Positions 1 to 11,759 are shown, numbered from the stretch's first letter. The stretch: DNA of 64,000 bases from Simmondsia chinensis (GCA_018398585.1 JAGTTD010000009.1:9181193-9245192), one strand, 5' to 3'. A program made the numbers and translations. The notes: a model not told the origin generated them from the letters alone.

Positions 1-2154
1 CATCGCTCGATGAATCCATCTTCATTCTCTGTTGATCTCTTGCCTCAGCTAGCAGCCAATCCTTCAAGCACACGGACATCTCCAAGCTCGACGGCGATAG
101 CTTCGCCCTCTTCGTTCCAAGCAACCTGCCACCAAGACTGAAAGCACACTCCGATACTACTGAAGACACCGGACAACTTAGTATATCACGTGCCATGGTG
201 GAAAGCACGGGATACTGGGTTTGGTTTGTGTTCCACCATTGTAACAAATCAAAATTCCGGTTGGCCGGCGGCCCAAAAATATGGACCATCAGTGTCTGCA
301 AATAATAATCTAACTCGTCACATGATGTGGGGGCTGCTGTAGGCGTAAATTGCTCCAACAATTTCCACGAATATGACGTGTGTGAACTACTTCCACCAGA
401 TGTGGAAGATCCTACTGCAGCAGTACTAGGAATATTGGACGCTAATTGACGGGAATATTGAGAAAATAAACTATGCAAGTCATTATCGACATCGGCAATG
501 AAAGTGTCGATATTAAGAGAAGGATTCAAATACGTGAAAAAATGTTGGCAAAACAAGTTGAAACCTGAGCGTTTACAACGAGGGTCTAAAATAGTTGCAA
601 AGCAGTAAGTAAGAGGTAGTTCAGAAAAATATTTGGCAAGCTTTTCTTTCATTGCCGTAATCGATCCGAACAAAATGGGGTTGGATTGATTACCCACCAT
701 CCAATTTACAATATCAAGCAATGTTGATATTGCTTGAGGCATGGTCGGATAGTAGCAACCCGAAAAAAATATTGTCGCGTCTCTAAACATGCTAAAAAAT
801 TTACAAATTTCATCTACTGTCTCCCAATGTATACTGTCCAGGTTGTAATCGCGCCATTCTACACGATTTTCCTGGGCGAATTCCATCAGAGCGTCTTTGT
901 ATGGTAGAATGCGCTCTAACATTACTACCGTAGACGACCACCTAGTTTTGGAGTCTAATTTAAATTGTTTATATTCTATGTTATGCAACCTACATACATT
1001 TTTATATCTTTTTTTCTAGCGACGGATGCTTTAATTGATATTATTACAGATCTTAAGGTGGCAAGGGATGCGTCTATAAGATATAAACCATCCATTACCA
1101 TTAAATGCAAAATGTGACATATGCAATGAATATGAAAACACTTCCCACCTAACATGGGTCTCATTTTCCTAATTAAATGTGCTACGGATGCAGTGTTATT
1201 GGAAGCATTGTCAAACGTAATACTGAAGATACGTTGTTCCATGCCCCAATCGCGAACTGCCGACATAATCGCACCCGTAATTACCTCGGCAGTATGGGGG
1301 CAATCTAAAAGCCCAAAATGAATTATTCTCTTCTGGATGATGAAGGATTCATCGGTCCAGTGTGCCGTTATGCACATATAAGGTTGGCCGGGTTTGGACG
1401 TCCATACGTCCGACGTCAACGAGAACATGCTCGCGTTCGTCGTAAAAAGTGTATGTATCCCAATTTTAAGATTGTGGTACAACGTAAAAGCGTCCCGCTT
1501 TATGGTGTTCCGAGGAATCCTCACAATTGCGGGGTTCACATTTCGTTGGAGGTAGTAGACGAAATGTGGGTTTTCGCCGGTACTAAAAGGCCTTTCACTC
1601 AAAATCATATATTTAGCTAGCCTCCTACGGTTGCTTTCTTGAGAGAACCTAAAATTGGCAAGTGCACCGGTCACTTGCTGTACTAAACGTTGTTGGCTCT
1701 TTTCCGCGAATTGCTCGGGGTGGCACCTAAGTATATGTCTATTTAGTGTGCCCGTCCCACTGCCGGGTTGATGGCTAAAATTCTTAGGTGGGTCACATAA
1801 TTTACGGGTTGCTTTATTAGTTGTCTTATTAAGGGTAAAGTGTTTCCATACCCCACTAGTTGTACGCCTACTAGTCAAGGTACTAGTTTCAGGTTGGGCA
1901 TCTGTGGTGGGGGTGGGTTCCTCATCAGTTTGTGAGTCTCCAACCCCACCACTACCTTACTCATGATAATCTTGTGGTTGTGAAAAGTTATAATCTATGA
2001 TATCATCAGTGTATTGGGGTGTTGGGTCTGGTTGTATAAAAGCTCGTTTTTCAGTATCAAGTAAGACAATTCTAGTCCTTTTTGGGATTCTGGGTGGCCG
2101 AGAAGAGCTAGAACTAGCACGACCGGCTCCAGATGATGAAGAGTTGTGTGCCAT
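1..2154 (-). pseudogene. hAT transposase (BED zinc finger, RICESLEEPER-like), one stop and one frameshift, C-terminus off window
   Basis: This is a single-exon transposase of about 715 codons, starting at the ATG complementary to 2152-2154. The order visible is: a Ser-rich N-terminus; a BED-type zinc finger (VWKHFTL at about 1845, later C-x-P and H-x3-RCH near 1730-1800); the RNase-H-like core (LTSDVWTSK near 1405, FDNASNNTASV near 1215); and the hATC dimerisation domain. The last reads MARDIL, SECAFSLGGR, LSPSSLEM and VCLKDWL between about 200 and 45. Two lesions break it. A TAA lies at 1954-1956 in the same frame as both flanking stretches. A frameshift at the A7 run near 1008-1014 makes one frame end at 976 while the other continues as YKNVCRLHN and on to hATC. 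Everything else is open, so decay is recent. If the A7 indel is a sequencing error, only the stop remains. Confidence 0.85.
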
Positions 2155-2647
2155 ATTAGTATAAATGATTATTATTTATAAAATGCAAGTAGTAATGCAA
2201 ATTAAATAACTAAAAATGCGAATAAAAAAAATGGCGATACTAAAATTACCGAAACGAGAGAATAATGAAATTCATACTTCAGCCAAATACTTTACGAACT
2301 TCGAACTTTAGAGCACAATTTTGCAATTAGCAAATTAGAGAAGATGGGAGATGACGAATGTATAGAGAGAGAAGAGAGAATTGAAGATTTTGTGAGAAAA
2401 TGAGTTGGAGAGGTTTAAGTATTTATAGAAAAAAATATATAATTTTTTTTTTTTTTGTAAAAAAAGAGCCGTTGGCTCTGTATTGTACAGAGCCAATGGC
2501 TCTTTTCTTTTTAAAAAGAGCCAATGGCTCTTTTGGGCCGGGCCGGGCCCAGGCCCTGAAAAAAAATAGGCCCGAGGGACCTCTATAGTGCCGTGCGGGC
2601 CGGGCCGAGCCGGTTTCCGGGCCGACCCGGCCCGTTGGCCACCACTA
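1..2647 (-). mobile_element. hAT-superfamily DNA transposon, right end (left end outside window)
   Basis: The element is identified by the transposase it encodes on the - strand and by a recognisable terminus. Reading inward from 2647 on the - strand, the sequence starts TAGTGGTGGCCAACGGGCC, which matches the usual start of plant hAT termini (YAGNGGTGGC followed by GGCCGGGCC-type sequence). Between about 2520 and 2647 there are repeated GGCCCGG/CCGGGCC motifs, typical of hAT subterminal regions. The 8 bases at 2648-2655 (GTTATGGG) would be one copy of the target duplication. The partner copy lies beyond the window start, so this boundary is inferred. Confidence 0.75.
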
Positions 2648-2660
2648 GTTATGGGACGAG

Positions 2661-2815
2661 GGGCGGCGAGGGGCTGTCCGGTGCCGGGGTGGTGGCTATC
2701 CGGCGGCGCAGCGAGGGCCGGGGCGGCGCGGCGAGGGGCTGTCCGGTGCCGGGTTGGTGGCTGTCCGGCGGCGCAGCGAGGGCCGGGGCAGCGCGGCGAG
2801 GGGCTGTGCGGGATG
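2661..2815. repeat. GC-rich tandem repeat, 65-bp period, about 2.3 copies
   Basis: The motif GCGAGGGGCT starts at 2666, 2731 and 2796, giving an exact 65-bp period. Copies 1 and 2 are nearly identical over the whole unit (GTCCGGTGCCGGG, CCGGCGGCGCAGCGAGGGCC); copy 3 is cut off at 2815. The block is strikingly GC- and CpG-rich in an AT-rich neighbourhood. It begins just outside the inferred hAT terminus. Short ORFs across it (2588-2871) are by-products of the composition and have no recognisable domain. Confidence 0.85.
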
Positions 2816-3564
2816 GGCTGAGTGAGAATGAAGAGTTAGGGTTGCTTTGGGCGGGATGGGTATTTGTTTAAAAATTTAGTAATTTTAATTAGAATATAAA
2901 TATTAATTTTAGGTAAAAATTGTAAGTATTAGGGGGGAAATGAAATTTGAGAGGGAAAATGAAAATTTGGGAGAAAAAGTAAAAAATTAAAGAGGGAAAT
3001 AAAAATTGCGGGGGAAAATAAAAATTGAGTAAAAATTTAAGTACTATTTTTTTAAATTTAAAACTAATAACTTTATTTGTTGGTGATGATTCTAATAATA
3101 TTAGTAACAAATTTATACGTTGGTTAATGTCTCTGTTACAATTGGCTTAATACTATCAATTTATTTATTGGTAATATGATTTTACCTGTTGGTAATAGCT
3201 ACTTAATAAAACTAACGGACTTGCTTATTGATAATGATTCTGTTAGTAATACAAATATAATATTATCAACACATCTGTTTATTGGTAATGACCATATCAT
3301 TTCATTTAAAAAATAAAAAAATTTGATATTTTAGGTCCACTTATGATTAAAACACTCTTGAGGATTAATTTGAAACAACTTACAATTTAGCACAATTTTT
3401 TTAAAAAAAAATTTGTTTCTTACAAAATTAAAAGAAAAATTTTGATTAATTATATTGATTTAGAGTTAATTTATGCTAAATTATTGATAAAATTGTCAAT
3501 CTTTTGACTTCAAGTTGAATTAATTGAGATAATTAATTGACTTATAGTGCATTAAATTGCATTT
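2816..3564. other. AT-rich intergenic DNA with purine-rich degenerate repeats
   Basis: No gene is visible. From about 2930 to 3030 there is a degenerate purine-rich repeat (variants of GGGGGAAATGAAAATTTG, roughly 22-26 bp apart). From 3060 to 3300 variants of TTTATTGGTAATGAT recur. The ORF on the - strand here is a low-complexity translation of the purine repeat. Confidence 0.6.
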
Positions 3565-4305
3565 ACATAATTGTGTGCTTGTAGCTATGATAAGATTTTC
3601 AAACTATTAGCGTTCATCTATGAGTTTGTAGCCTATACCATAATATAACTAGTTTTTCATACATGGTCAGGGTTGAAATTATACACAACTCTGAACACAA
3701 TCTTTTGTATAAATTAATACTTCATTATGAGTGATAAAGGAATTTATCAGTACTATTGAGATAATCAATTCTACACTTAGGGTAATACAATGGGTTATGC
3801 TCTTAAACTAGTTCATTATCCCAAGGCCTAACTTAAGTATTAATTCAAGTTTAATATTGAATTAGGAGCAAAAAAAAAAAATTAAGTAGTGCTAATGAGA
3901 TAACCTATGCTGCACCTAAGATGATATAATAGGTTATGTCTTTAGACTAGTTTATTGCCCTCAGCCTTAACTAGTTTAAATAACCTACGTTTAGTACTTA
4001 TAGCCTAAACCTCCTAGATCATTGTCGTAATAGCGCATAATGACAGTATTCGAGTAAAGTTATCCTGAATTCATTCCTTGAACTAACGTTTATTTAATTT
4101 CACAACCTTTTTACTACTTTAGTTGCTTTAGTTTAGTTAACCACTCAATTCCTCAACAAAAACCCAAAATTCCAACCAGCTATTAATCACTAGATTCAAT
4201 TTAAAACCGATTCCCTATGGATAGGACTCATATACCCGATAAAGTTACGACGATCTTGTACGCATACAAGTACACAGTTTTAAAATACCTTTTGAAATCA
4301 CATCA
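3565..4305 (-). mobile_element. LTR-retrotransposon LTR fragment, inverted relative of the solo LTR at 25641-27133
   Basis: Read on the - strand from 4305, this follows the start of the solo LTR at 25641: TGATGTGATTTC versus TGGTGTGATTTT, then TATTTTAAAAC. Similarity can be followed by eye through the 'dissatisfied' AT-rich middle to about 3565, where GTGTGCTTGTAGCTATG matches the copy near 26215 on the other strand. The part equivalent to 26300-27133 is missing. The fragment therefore has the LTR start but not its end. Confidence 0.6.
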
Positions 4306-4429
4306 ATAGACAAAGTACAAGACCTTTGTATGTAAATAACTCTAACTTAAATTTTACTCCCAAGGACCAAATTGACACAACTTTAATTATATATGGACTA
4401 ATTTAACATAATTAAATATTAAATAAATT

Positions 4430-4835
4430 AATTGGATGTGGTCGGAAAAACAGTTGGAAATTTCCGACCGAAATCAACATATTCAATTTAATTTATTTTA
4501 AATTTAAAAAATAAAATAAACTGTTGGAAATCAGTCGGAACTTTCCGACAGCTTTAGTTGCAGTCGGAGATTTGCGACCGCAACATTATCGGTTGGAAAT
4601 TTTCCACCGATTTTGCGACCGAATTTAATTTAATTTTTTTACTTTTTTTTTCAAAATTTAACGGCAGGAAAGCGGTAGGATATTTCCGACCGAAAATATG
4701 ACGGTCGGAGATCGGTCGGACATTTCCAACCGATTTCCGACCTATTTATATATGGTCGGACAAGCGGTTGAATTTTACCGATTGAAATTGATTCGGTCGG
4801 AAAAGAGGTTGGAAATTACAGTTTTTCTTGTAGTG
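4430..4835. mobile_element. CACTA transposon terminus (subterminal repeats plus 13-bp TIR)
   Basis: The segment ends in TTTTTCTTGTAGTG (4822-4835), the complement of the classic CACTACAAGAAAAA end of plant CACTA elements. The preceding 400 bases are packed with direct and inverted variants of GGTCGGAAATTTCCGACC, the expected subterminal binding-site array. A short ORF at 4698-4895 is a translation of this array. No matching left end was found between 4306 and 4430, so this is a terminus or a deleted remnant. Confidence 0.8.
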
Positions 4836-4897
4836 AAAACGGAAAGGATCAACGGCCTTCCCTTTAATTTTATTAATTCGCTAATAAAACAATGAGG

Positions 4898-5102
4898 CGA
4901 GAAAAGGAGAAACAAGAGTTCGACTTCTCATAACTCGAGAAATGGAGAAGCAAAAGCTCGATTTCTCATAACTCGAAAAAAGGAGAAATAAGGGCTCGAT
5001 TTCTCACAACCCGAGAAAAGGAGAAATAAGGGCTCGATTTTTCACAACCCGAGAAAGAGAGAAACAAGGCTTGATTTTCTCACAACCTGAGAAAAGATGA
5101 AA
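4898..5102. repeat. 38-bp minisatellite, five to six copies
   Basis: Units begin CGAGAAA(T/A)GGAGAA and end CTCGATTTCTCACAACC. Spacing is 38 bp between the second, third and fourth units and 39 bp for the last full one. Each unit junction carries an inverted pair TTTCTC...CGAGAAA that could fold into a small hairpin. Confidence 0.85.
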
Positions 5103-6479
5103 CAAAGTATTCTTCAAAAATAATTCTAAACTTGGATGATCAAACAACCTAGGTTCCTCTTGTATTTATAAAGGAGCTAATTGACTCTAAATCAAACTCT
5201 AAAAGATAAATAAAAATACTAAAAGATAAATGTAAAAACTTAATAAAATCTGAAAAATAAACTAATCTCTTCCTGATTGAACTCAAACTCCTATCTCCAA
5301 CCGTGTAGCTCCTCTGCGTCATGTACCTGCCATCCTGAACCCGTCAAATACCCTTCCAGTTGCGATTGGGCTGCATCAAAATAATTACACAATAAAGATC
5401 TATTATAGTGTATAATACTTTTAATTGCAATAATGATATCATTTTCAAGTTCAAACAACGACAAAACTTGAATCAAAACTTTTTAAAATGTAAATACCAG
5501 TTGTATATCGCACGGGAAAAGGCCAATAAAAGTAGAAAATAGTACCAACTTGTTTCAACATTCCCCCAAAAATGGTATCTAATTTAATGGAGTGGATTTA
5601 TCTTAAAGATAATGCCGTACAATATTCCTCTAATAAAGACCACCAACTCAAAATCTCATGCTTGTAAATAAACCCCACAAAATCTAATAAACATGATAAC
5701 AGAACATGATCATGACAAGAAATAGCGGGGTTGGGTCAGGGTTTTTAAAGTTGGGTTGGATTTGGATTGATCCGTTTAACCTGTTTAAGTAATTAAGATG
5801 AATTTGGGTTTGACCCATTTAACTTGTTTTTGACATGCTTGATCCTGTTTATATAGTATGTTAAGTATTTGAATAGTAGTATATTACTATTATTATATAT
5901 AGATTTTTTGTAGCTTATTTCAGATTAAATTATATCTAGTAATGTTAATTTCATAGTTTATTTTAATAATTATAAATATATCAAACATAAGGTGTATTGC
6001 TAACATATTTGTAAGTTGATAAACTAGCATTTAATAAAAAAATACGAACATAATTAAAATGGATAATCCACGGATTACTCGTTTAATAATTGAATTAGGT
6101 AATAGTTAATTGTTCCTAACCTGTTTAATAACAAATCGGTTTGAGTTCACTCCATTTCTCGGAACGCTCACCTAACACGGACACAAATACTATATAATAC
6201 CATATATTGATCAGTCTTATTTATAAGTGGATAGCTTAACTATTACACTAAATCTATTAGTCGAAATGGTGGACAGATATAAATAAATCTACTATTTGGC
6301 CAAGGCCCAATGAAAACAAGGCCCAAGCGGGGGGTGTAATCTGACGCTCTCGGTGGCTGTGCTGCCAGCTGTGCATACCATGCAATTATGTACCATTTTT
6401 TTAAAGATTATTTATTTTATAATATCTCAAAGTTTGTAAAAATAGTAAAAAGGCCCTCTGATTTTTCCACTTTATTTTT
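5103..6479. other. Intergenic DNA, no gene recognised
   Basis: AT-rich sequence without a convincing coding region. The ORF at 5291-5476 (- strand) has no recognisable domain. At 5725-6170 the text is rich in GGTTGGGT, TTTGACCC and AACCTGTTTAA motifs, resembling the subterminal part of a plant hAT-type MITE, but no clean inverted ends were found. The last 60 bases (about 6420-6479) are the left flank of the MULE insertion and match the empty site at 23300. Confidence 0.5.
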
Positions 6480-9400
6480 GGAAAATCGTACGGTTTGGAC
6501 CCCTTATCTCAACTTTATTCTTTTTTAGACCCCATTAACCATAAATAGATTTTTTGGACAAAAATGCCCTCCCACCTCACCCCCCCCCCCACATCCGTCC
6601 TCTCTCTCTCTCTCTCCCTTTCTCTCTCCTCATTTAATGCAAGGCAGGCAAAATGACACTTTTTTGACTTTTTCACTCTTCCTTTTCTTCATTTTTTTTC
6701 CTTTCGAAATTTTTTGTCAAAAAAAAAATATTATTTCCAAATTTGCCATTTCTTCTTCTTCCCTCCCAGACCTTGTTTAGGTATGTTTCAAGTAATTAGT
6801 ATGGTCTGAAATAAAATCATACACTGTGTATGATGCATTATAATACTGTAAAGTAAACTTATTCAGGTGTATCTCAAGAAATTAGTGGTAAATGACTTAT
6901 TATACACAATGTATGATAGATTATAATGGCATAAAATCAACTTTTGCTGGTTTTTTCAAGTAATTAGGGGTACAGTGGTCTAAAATCGAATCATACACTG
7001 GGTATGATGCGTTTTAATGGTGTAAAATGACCTTATTCAGGTATACTTCAAGTAATTAGTGGTAAATAACATGTCATACACAATATATGATAGGTTTTAA
7101 TGGCATAAAATAAACTTTTACTGATTTTTTCAAGTAATTATTGTTACAGTGGGCTGAAATCGAATCATACAATGGATATGATGAGTTAAAATGGTTTAAT
7201 ATGAATCTTTTCAGGTATGTTTCAAGTAATTAGTGGTAAATGACCTATCATACACAAATTATTATAGGTTTTAATGGCATGAAATCAACTTTTGCAGATT
7301 TTTTTATGTAATTACTGTTGCAGTGGTCTGAAATCGAATCATATACTGGGTATGATGCGTTTTAATGGTGTAAAATGAACTTATTCAGGTGTATTTCAAG
7401 CAATTAGTGGTAAATGACTTATCATACACAATGTATGATAGGTTATAATGGCAAAAAATTAACTTTTGCTATTTTTTTCAAGTAATTAGGGGTATAGTGG
7501 TCTGAAATCGAATCATACACTGGGTATGATGCGTTTTAATGGTGTAAAATAAACTTATTCAGGTGTAGTTCAAGCAATTAGTGGTAAATGACTTATCATA
7601 CACAATGTATGATAGGTTATAATGGCATAAAATTAACTTTTGCTGTTTTTTTCAAGTAATTAGGGGTACAGTGGTCTGAAATCGAATCATACACTGGGTA
7701 TGATGCATTTTAATGGTGCAAAATGAACTTATTCAGGTGTATTCCAAGCAATTAGTGGTAAACGACTTGTCATACACAATGTATGATAGGTTTTAATGGT
7801 ATAAAATCAACTTTTGCTCGTTTTTTCAAGTAATTACTATTACAGTGGGCTGAAATCGAATCATACAATGGGTATGATGCGTTAAAATGGTTTAAAATGA
7901 ACCTTTTCAGGTATGTTTCAAGTAATTAGTGGTAAATGACTTATCATACACAAATTATTATAGGTTTCAATGGCATGAAATCAACTTTTGCAGATTTTTT
8001 TATGTAATTACTGTTGCAGTGGTCTGAAATCGAATCATACACTGGGTATGATGCGTTTTAATGGTGTAAAATAAACTTATTCAGGTGTATTTCAAGCAAT
8101 TAGTGGTAAATGACTTATCATACACAATGTATGATAGGTTATAATGGCAAAAAATTAACTTTTACTGTTTTTTTAAGTAATTAGGGGTATAGTGGTCTGA
8201 AATCGAATCATACACTGGGTATGATGCGTTTTAATGGTGTAAAATGAACTTATTCAGGTGTAGTTCAAGCAATTAGTGGTAAATGACTTATCATACACAA
8301 TGTATGATAAGTTATAATGGCATAAAATTAACTTTTGCTATTTTTTTTATGTATTTAGTCTTACAGTGGTCTGAAATCAGGTCCTACACTGTGTATGATC
8401 CCTTAAAATGGTTATAATAAACTTTTTCAGGTATATTTCAAGCAATTAGTGGTAAATGACTTATCATACACAATGTATGATAGGTTATAAAGGAATAAAA
8501 TCAACTTTTGCTGTTTTTTTCAAGTAATTACTGTTACAGTGGGCTGAAATCGAATCATACAATGGGTATGATGCGTTAAAATGGTTTAATATGAACCTTT
8601 TCATGTATGTTTCAAGTAATTAGTGGTAAATGACTTGTCATACACAAATTATTATAGGTTTTAATGGCTTAAAATCAACTTTTGCAGTTTTTTTTATGTA
8701 TTTAGTCTTACAGTGGTCTGAAATCAGGTCCTACACTGTGTATGATCCCTTAAAATGGTTATAATAAACTTTTTCAGGTATATTTCAAGCAATTAGTGGT
8801 AAATGACTTATCATACACAATGTATGATAGGTTATAATGGAATAAAATCAACTTTTGCTGTTTTTTTCAAGTAATTACTGTTACAGTGGGCTGAAATCGA
8901 ATCATACAATGGGTATGATGCATTAAAATGGTTTAATATGAACCTTTTCAGGTATGTTTCAAGTAATTAGTGGTAAATGACCTATCATACACAAATTATT
9001 ATAGGTTTTACTGGCATGAAATCAACTTTTGCAGTTTTTTTTTATGTAATTACTGTTGCAGTGGTCTGAAATCGAATCATACACTGGGTATGATGCATTT
9101 TAATGGTGTAAAATGAACTTATTCAGGTGTATTCCAAGCAATTAGTGGTAAATGACTTGTCATACACAATGTATAATAGGTTTAAATGGCATAAAATCAT
9201 GTTTTACTGGTTTTTTCAAGTAATTAGGGGTATAGTGGTCTGAAATCGAATTATACACTGGGTATGATGAGTTTTAATGGTGTAAAATGAACTTATTCAG
9301 GTATAGTTAAAACAATTAGTGGTAAATGACTTATCATACATAATGTATGATGGGTTATAATGGCATAAAATCAACTTTTGCTGTTTTTTTTCAAGTAATT

Positions 9401-9760
9401 AGGGGTACAATGGTCTGAAATCGAATCATACACTGGGTATGATGCGTTATAATGGTGTAAAGTGACCTTATTCAGGTATACTTGAAGTAATTAGCGGTAA
9501 AGAACTTGTCATACACAATGTATGATAGGTTTTATTTGCATAAAATCAACTTTTGCAGGTTTTTTCATGTATTTAGAGGTACAGTGGTCTGAAATCAGCT
9601 TATATACGTGTATTTCAAGTTTTATTGGTGTATGATGCACTTCATACACGGTGTATAATGGGTTATATTTGTGTAAAATCAACGTGTATTTGTGTATTTT
9701 TGGGATGTGTATTTAGAAAAAAAATATACATTTTCAGTAAAGTAATCCGTACGATTTCCC
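6480..9760. repeat. MULE left arm, bounded by inverted copies of the terminal motif
   Basis: The arm opens with GGAAAATCGTACGG at 6480 and closes with the reverse complement CCGTACGATTTCCC at 9747-9760. It therefore has the form of a self-contained inverted-ended unit of 3281 bp. The first 300 bases are a terminal region with a poly-C and CT tract; the rest is the tandem array. The right arm (19404-22337) mirrors it. Confidence 0.7.
6780..9640 (+). repeat. Tandem array, 174-bp period, about 16 units (left arm)
   Basis: The marker ATCATAC(A/T)...TATGAT occurs at 6990, 7164, 7338, 7512 and 7686, an exact 174-bp spacing. Each unit is a dimer. One half centres on TCATACACTGGGTATGATG followed by TTTTAATGGTGTAAAATGAAC. 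The other centres on TCATACACAATGTATGATAGG followed by ATGGCATAAAATCAAC. TTCAAG(T/C)AATTAG joins the halves. Each half has a near-perfect palindrome at its centre. Confidence 0.9.
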
Positions 9761-10189
9761 TTCAAAAAGGCCTTCCCATTCACCCCTCCCCCCCAACCCG
9801 TCCCCTTTCTGTCTCCTCATTTAATGCGCTGCCGATTACTGTACTTTAGCCCCTCCCCACTCCATTTTCTCTCTCTTCATTTAATGCAAAAGTACATATT
9901 TTTACTTTATGTCATGTAACTTGCTTCTCACTCTATTCCTCCCTTCTTCTCATTTCCCGCCCATTTACTCACCTCTTATTCATAATATTTGTTACTTTTC
10001 TCTTAATCTGAATTACCCAAGTCCATTTTCCTCTCATTTTTCTCTCAATCTGCTACATTGGGCCCTCGGAAGAAGAAGAAGAAGACGCCGTTTTAAGATC
10101 GTGTTTGAAGCTTCGTGGCATTGCTGTAGGTTCAATGTTGAGTCGTTACGCACATTTCACGGTTTTCAGATCAGATATTGAAGGTAACA
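9761..10189 (+). promoter_or_regulatory. MULE core left end: inner inverted end and probable leader of the lost mudrA gene
   Basis: From 9761 the sequence TTCAAAAAGGCCTTCCCATTC and the following C-run, CCCGTCCCCTTTC and CATTTAATGC mirror the core right end (complement of 19403 down to about 19330). It also resembles the outermost terminal region of the arms (CCCTCCCACC, C-run, CATTTAATGC). The CT-rich stretch to about 10060 and the exon-like segment ending ATTGAAG|GTAACA at about 10182 look like promoter, 5' leader and first donor site of a + strand gene. This is inference from position, since coding sequence is absent. Confidence 0.45.
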
Positions 10190-11260
10190 TGACCATTTGC
10201 TGACATTGTCGTTAATGTATCCTTGTCCTATGAGGTCGCTGTGTTACAAGTCGTGTATGGTTTATGATTGGTTTAAATGATGTATTATAACTTTTTTTTG
10301 GTGTGTTTGAACTCATTAGTGGTGTATGATTAGTCATACATCGTGTATGATAGGTTTTAATGGTGTGAAATCAACTTGTTTAGGTGTGCTTCATGTAAAT
10401 AGTGCTGTATGATCTATCATACACCGTGTATGATAGGTTTGAATGGTGTGAAATCAACTTGTGTTTGTGTATGTTAAGTAATTAATGGTGTATAATTAGT
10501 CATACACTGTGTAGGATTGGGTTTAATAGTGTATAACCAACTTGTGTTTGTGTGTGTTAAGTAATTAGTGGTGTATAATCAATCATACACTGTGCATGAT
10601 TGGTTTTAATGGTGTATAACCAACTTGTGTATGTGTATGTTAAGTAATTAATGGTGTATAACAAATCATACACTGTGTAGGATTGGGTTTAATGGTGTAT
10701 AACCAACTTGTGCAGACGTTTTTTAAGTAATTAGTGGTTTATGAGCAACCATACACTGTGTATGATTGGGTTTAATGGCGTATAACCAACCTGTGTATGT
10801 GTATGTTAAGTAATTAATGGTGTATAATCAGTCATACACTGTGTAGGATTGGGTTTAATGGCGTATAACCAACCTGTGTATGTGTATGTTAAGTAATTAA
10901 TGGTGTATAATCAGTCATACACTGTGTAGGATTGGGTTTAATGGTGTATAACCCATTTGTGCAGATGTTTTTTAAGTAATTAGTAGTTTATGAGCAACCA
11001 TACACTGTGTATGGTTGGATTTAATGGTGTGTAACCAACCTGTGTATGTGTATGTTAAGTAATTAATAGTGTATAATCAGTCATACACTGTGTAGGATTG
11101 GTTTTATGGTGTATAGCCAAGTTCTGTTTGTGTATGTTAAGTAATTAATGGTGAATAATCCATCATACACTGTGTATGATTGGTTTTAACTGTGTATATA
11201 ATGGGGCATATTAAACCATACACTGTGTATGAGAGCTTCAAAGGGTGTATGATGAACTTA
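10190..11260 (+). repeat. Tandem array, 83-bp period, + orientation (MULE core)
   Basis: The marker CATACAC(T)GTG occurs at 10501, 10584 and 10667, an 83-bp period. The monomer (CATACACTGTGTATGAT, TTTTAATGGTGTATAACC, AACTTGTG, TTAAGTAATTA, GTGGTGTATAATCA) is clearly the same sequence as one half of the 174-bp arm unit. The array is slightly irregular, with about 12 copies. Confidence 0.85.
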
Positions 11261-11296
11261 TTTTGGTGTCTTTCAAGTATAGAATGGTGTTCATCA

Positions 11297-11426
11297 AAGG
11301 TGCAGTCGGTGCAAGGAACACGGGCATAACCGATCCACGTGCAAGAATCCAATTGCTCTGCATCCTAGTGGCGAATGCACCTCATCCAACTCCGGCCGTC
11401 CATCTCAAGTCCCTCCTCCAAATTAA
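11297..11426 (+). pseudogene. Last-exon relic of a mudrA-type transposase (CCHC zinc knuckle)
   Basis: Read in frame from 11301, the segment gives CSRCKEHGHNRSTCKNP, a perfect C-x2-C-x4-H-x4-C zinc knuckle, then a Ser/Pro-rich tail ending at a TAA at 11424-11426. MURA-like transposases of plant MULEs characteristically end with such a knuckle after the SWIM domain. The preceding ATCAAAG|GTGCAG or TATAG|AATGG could be its acceptor. Nothing resembling the DDE catalytic domain or SWIM domain was found between the leader-like segment at 10.0-10.2 kb and this exon; the space is filled by the 83-bp array. The fragment lies on the strand opposite the Ulp1 gene, the convergent layout seen in MULEs with a second gene. 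It could also be another zinc-knuckle protein, but context favours mudrA. Confidence 0.6.
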
Positions 11427-11759
11427 CTTACAGTCTTCAAATGTATAAATTTTACTTGTGACATACCTATATAATTTCGTTTTACCATAGGATTTACATT
11501 GTACATTACCATAGGATTTACATTGTATCCAGTGTACTGAAAATTGTCGAAAGGTTGTGATGTGTATGTAATAGGGTAATGAAAATTGTGCATATTTTCA
11601 TACTGTTGTATATTCCTGTAAAGAAAACTGTCAATGAATTGATTTGAAGTTGGTCCCAATTGTGTGTTCTAAGTGGTTGATGTGTTTTTCAAGTGTGTTA
11701 CGATGTATGTCGACATGCATGGATGGTGTATCGCCACACATATCAGCATCAAAGGTGTC
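11427..11759. other. Spacer between the two inverted 83-bp arrays
   Basis: Mostly AT-rich, with a short direct repeat (ACCATAGGATTTACATTGTA at about 11485 and again at 11508). It probably represents the 3' flank of the lost transposase gene and the point where array orientation switches from + to -. No gene is seen. Confidence 0.5.

Noticed and set aside
2588..2871. GC-rich ORFs of 77-92 codons
   Set aside because: They are frames through the 65-bp tandem repeat and hAT terminus. Composition alone keeps them open, and no domain is visible.
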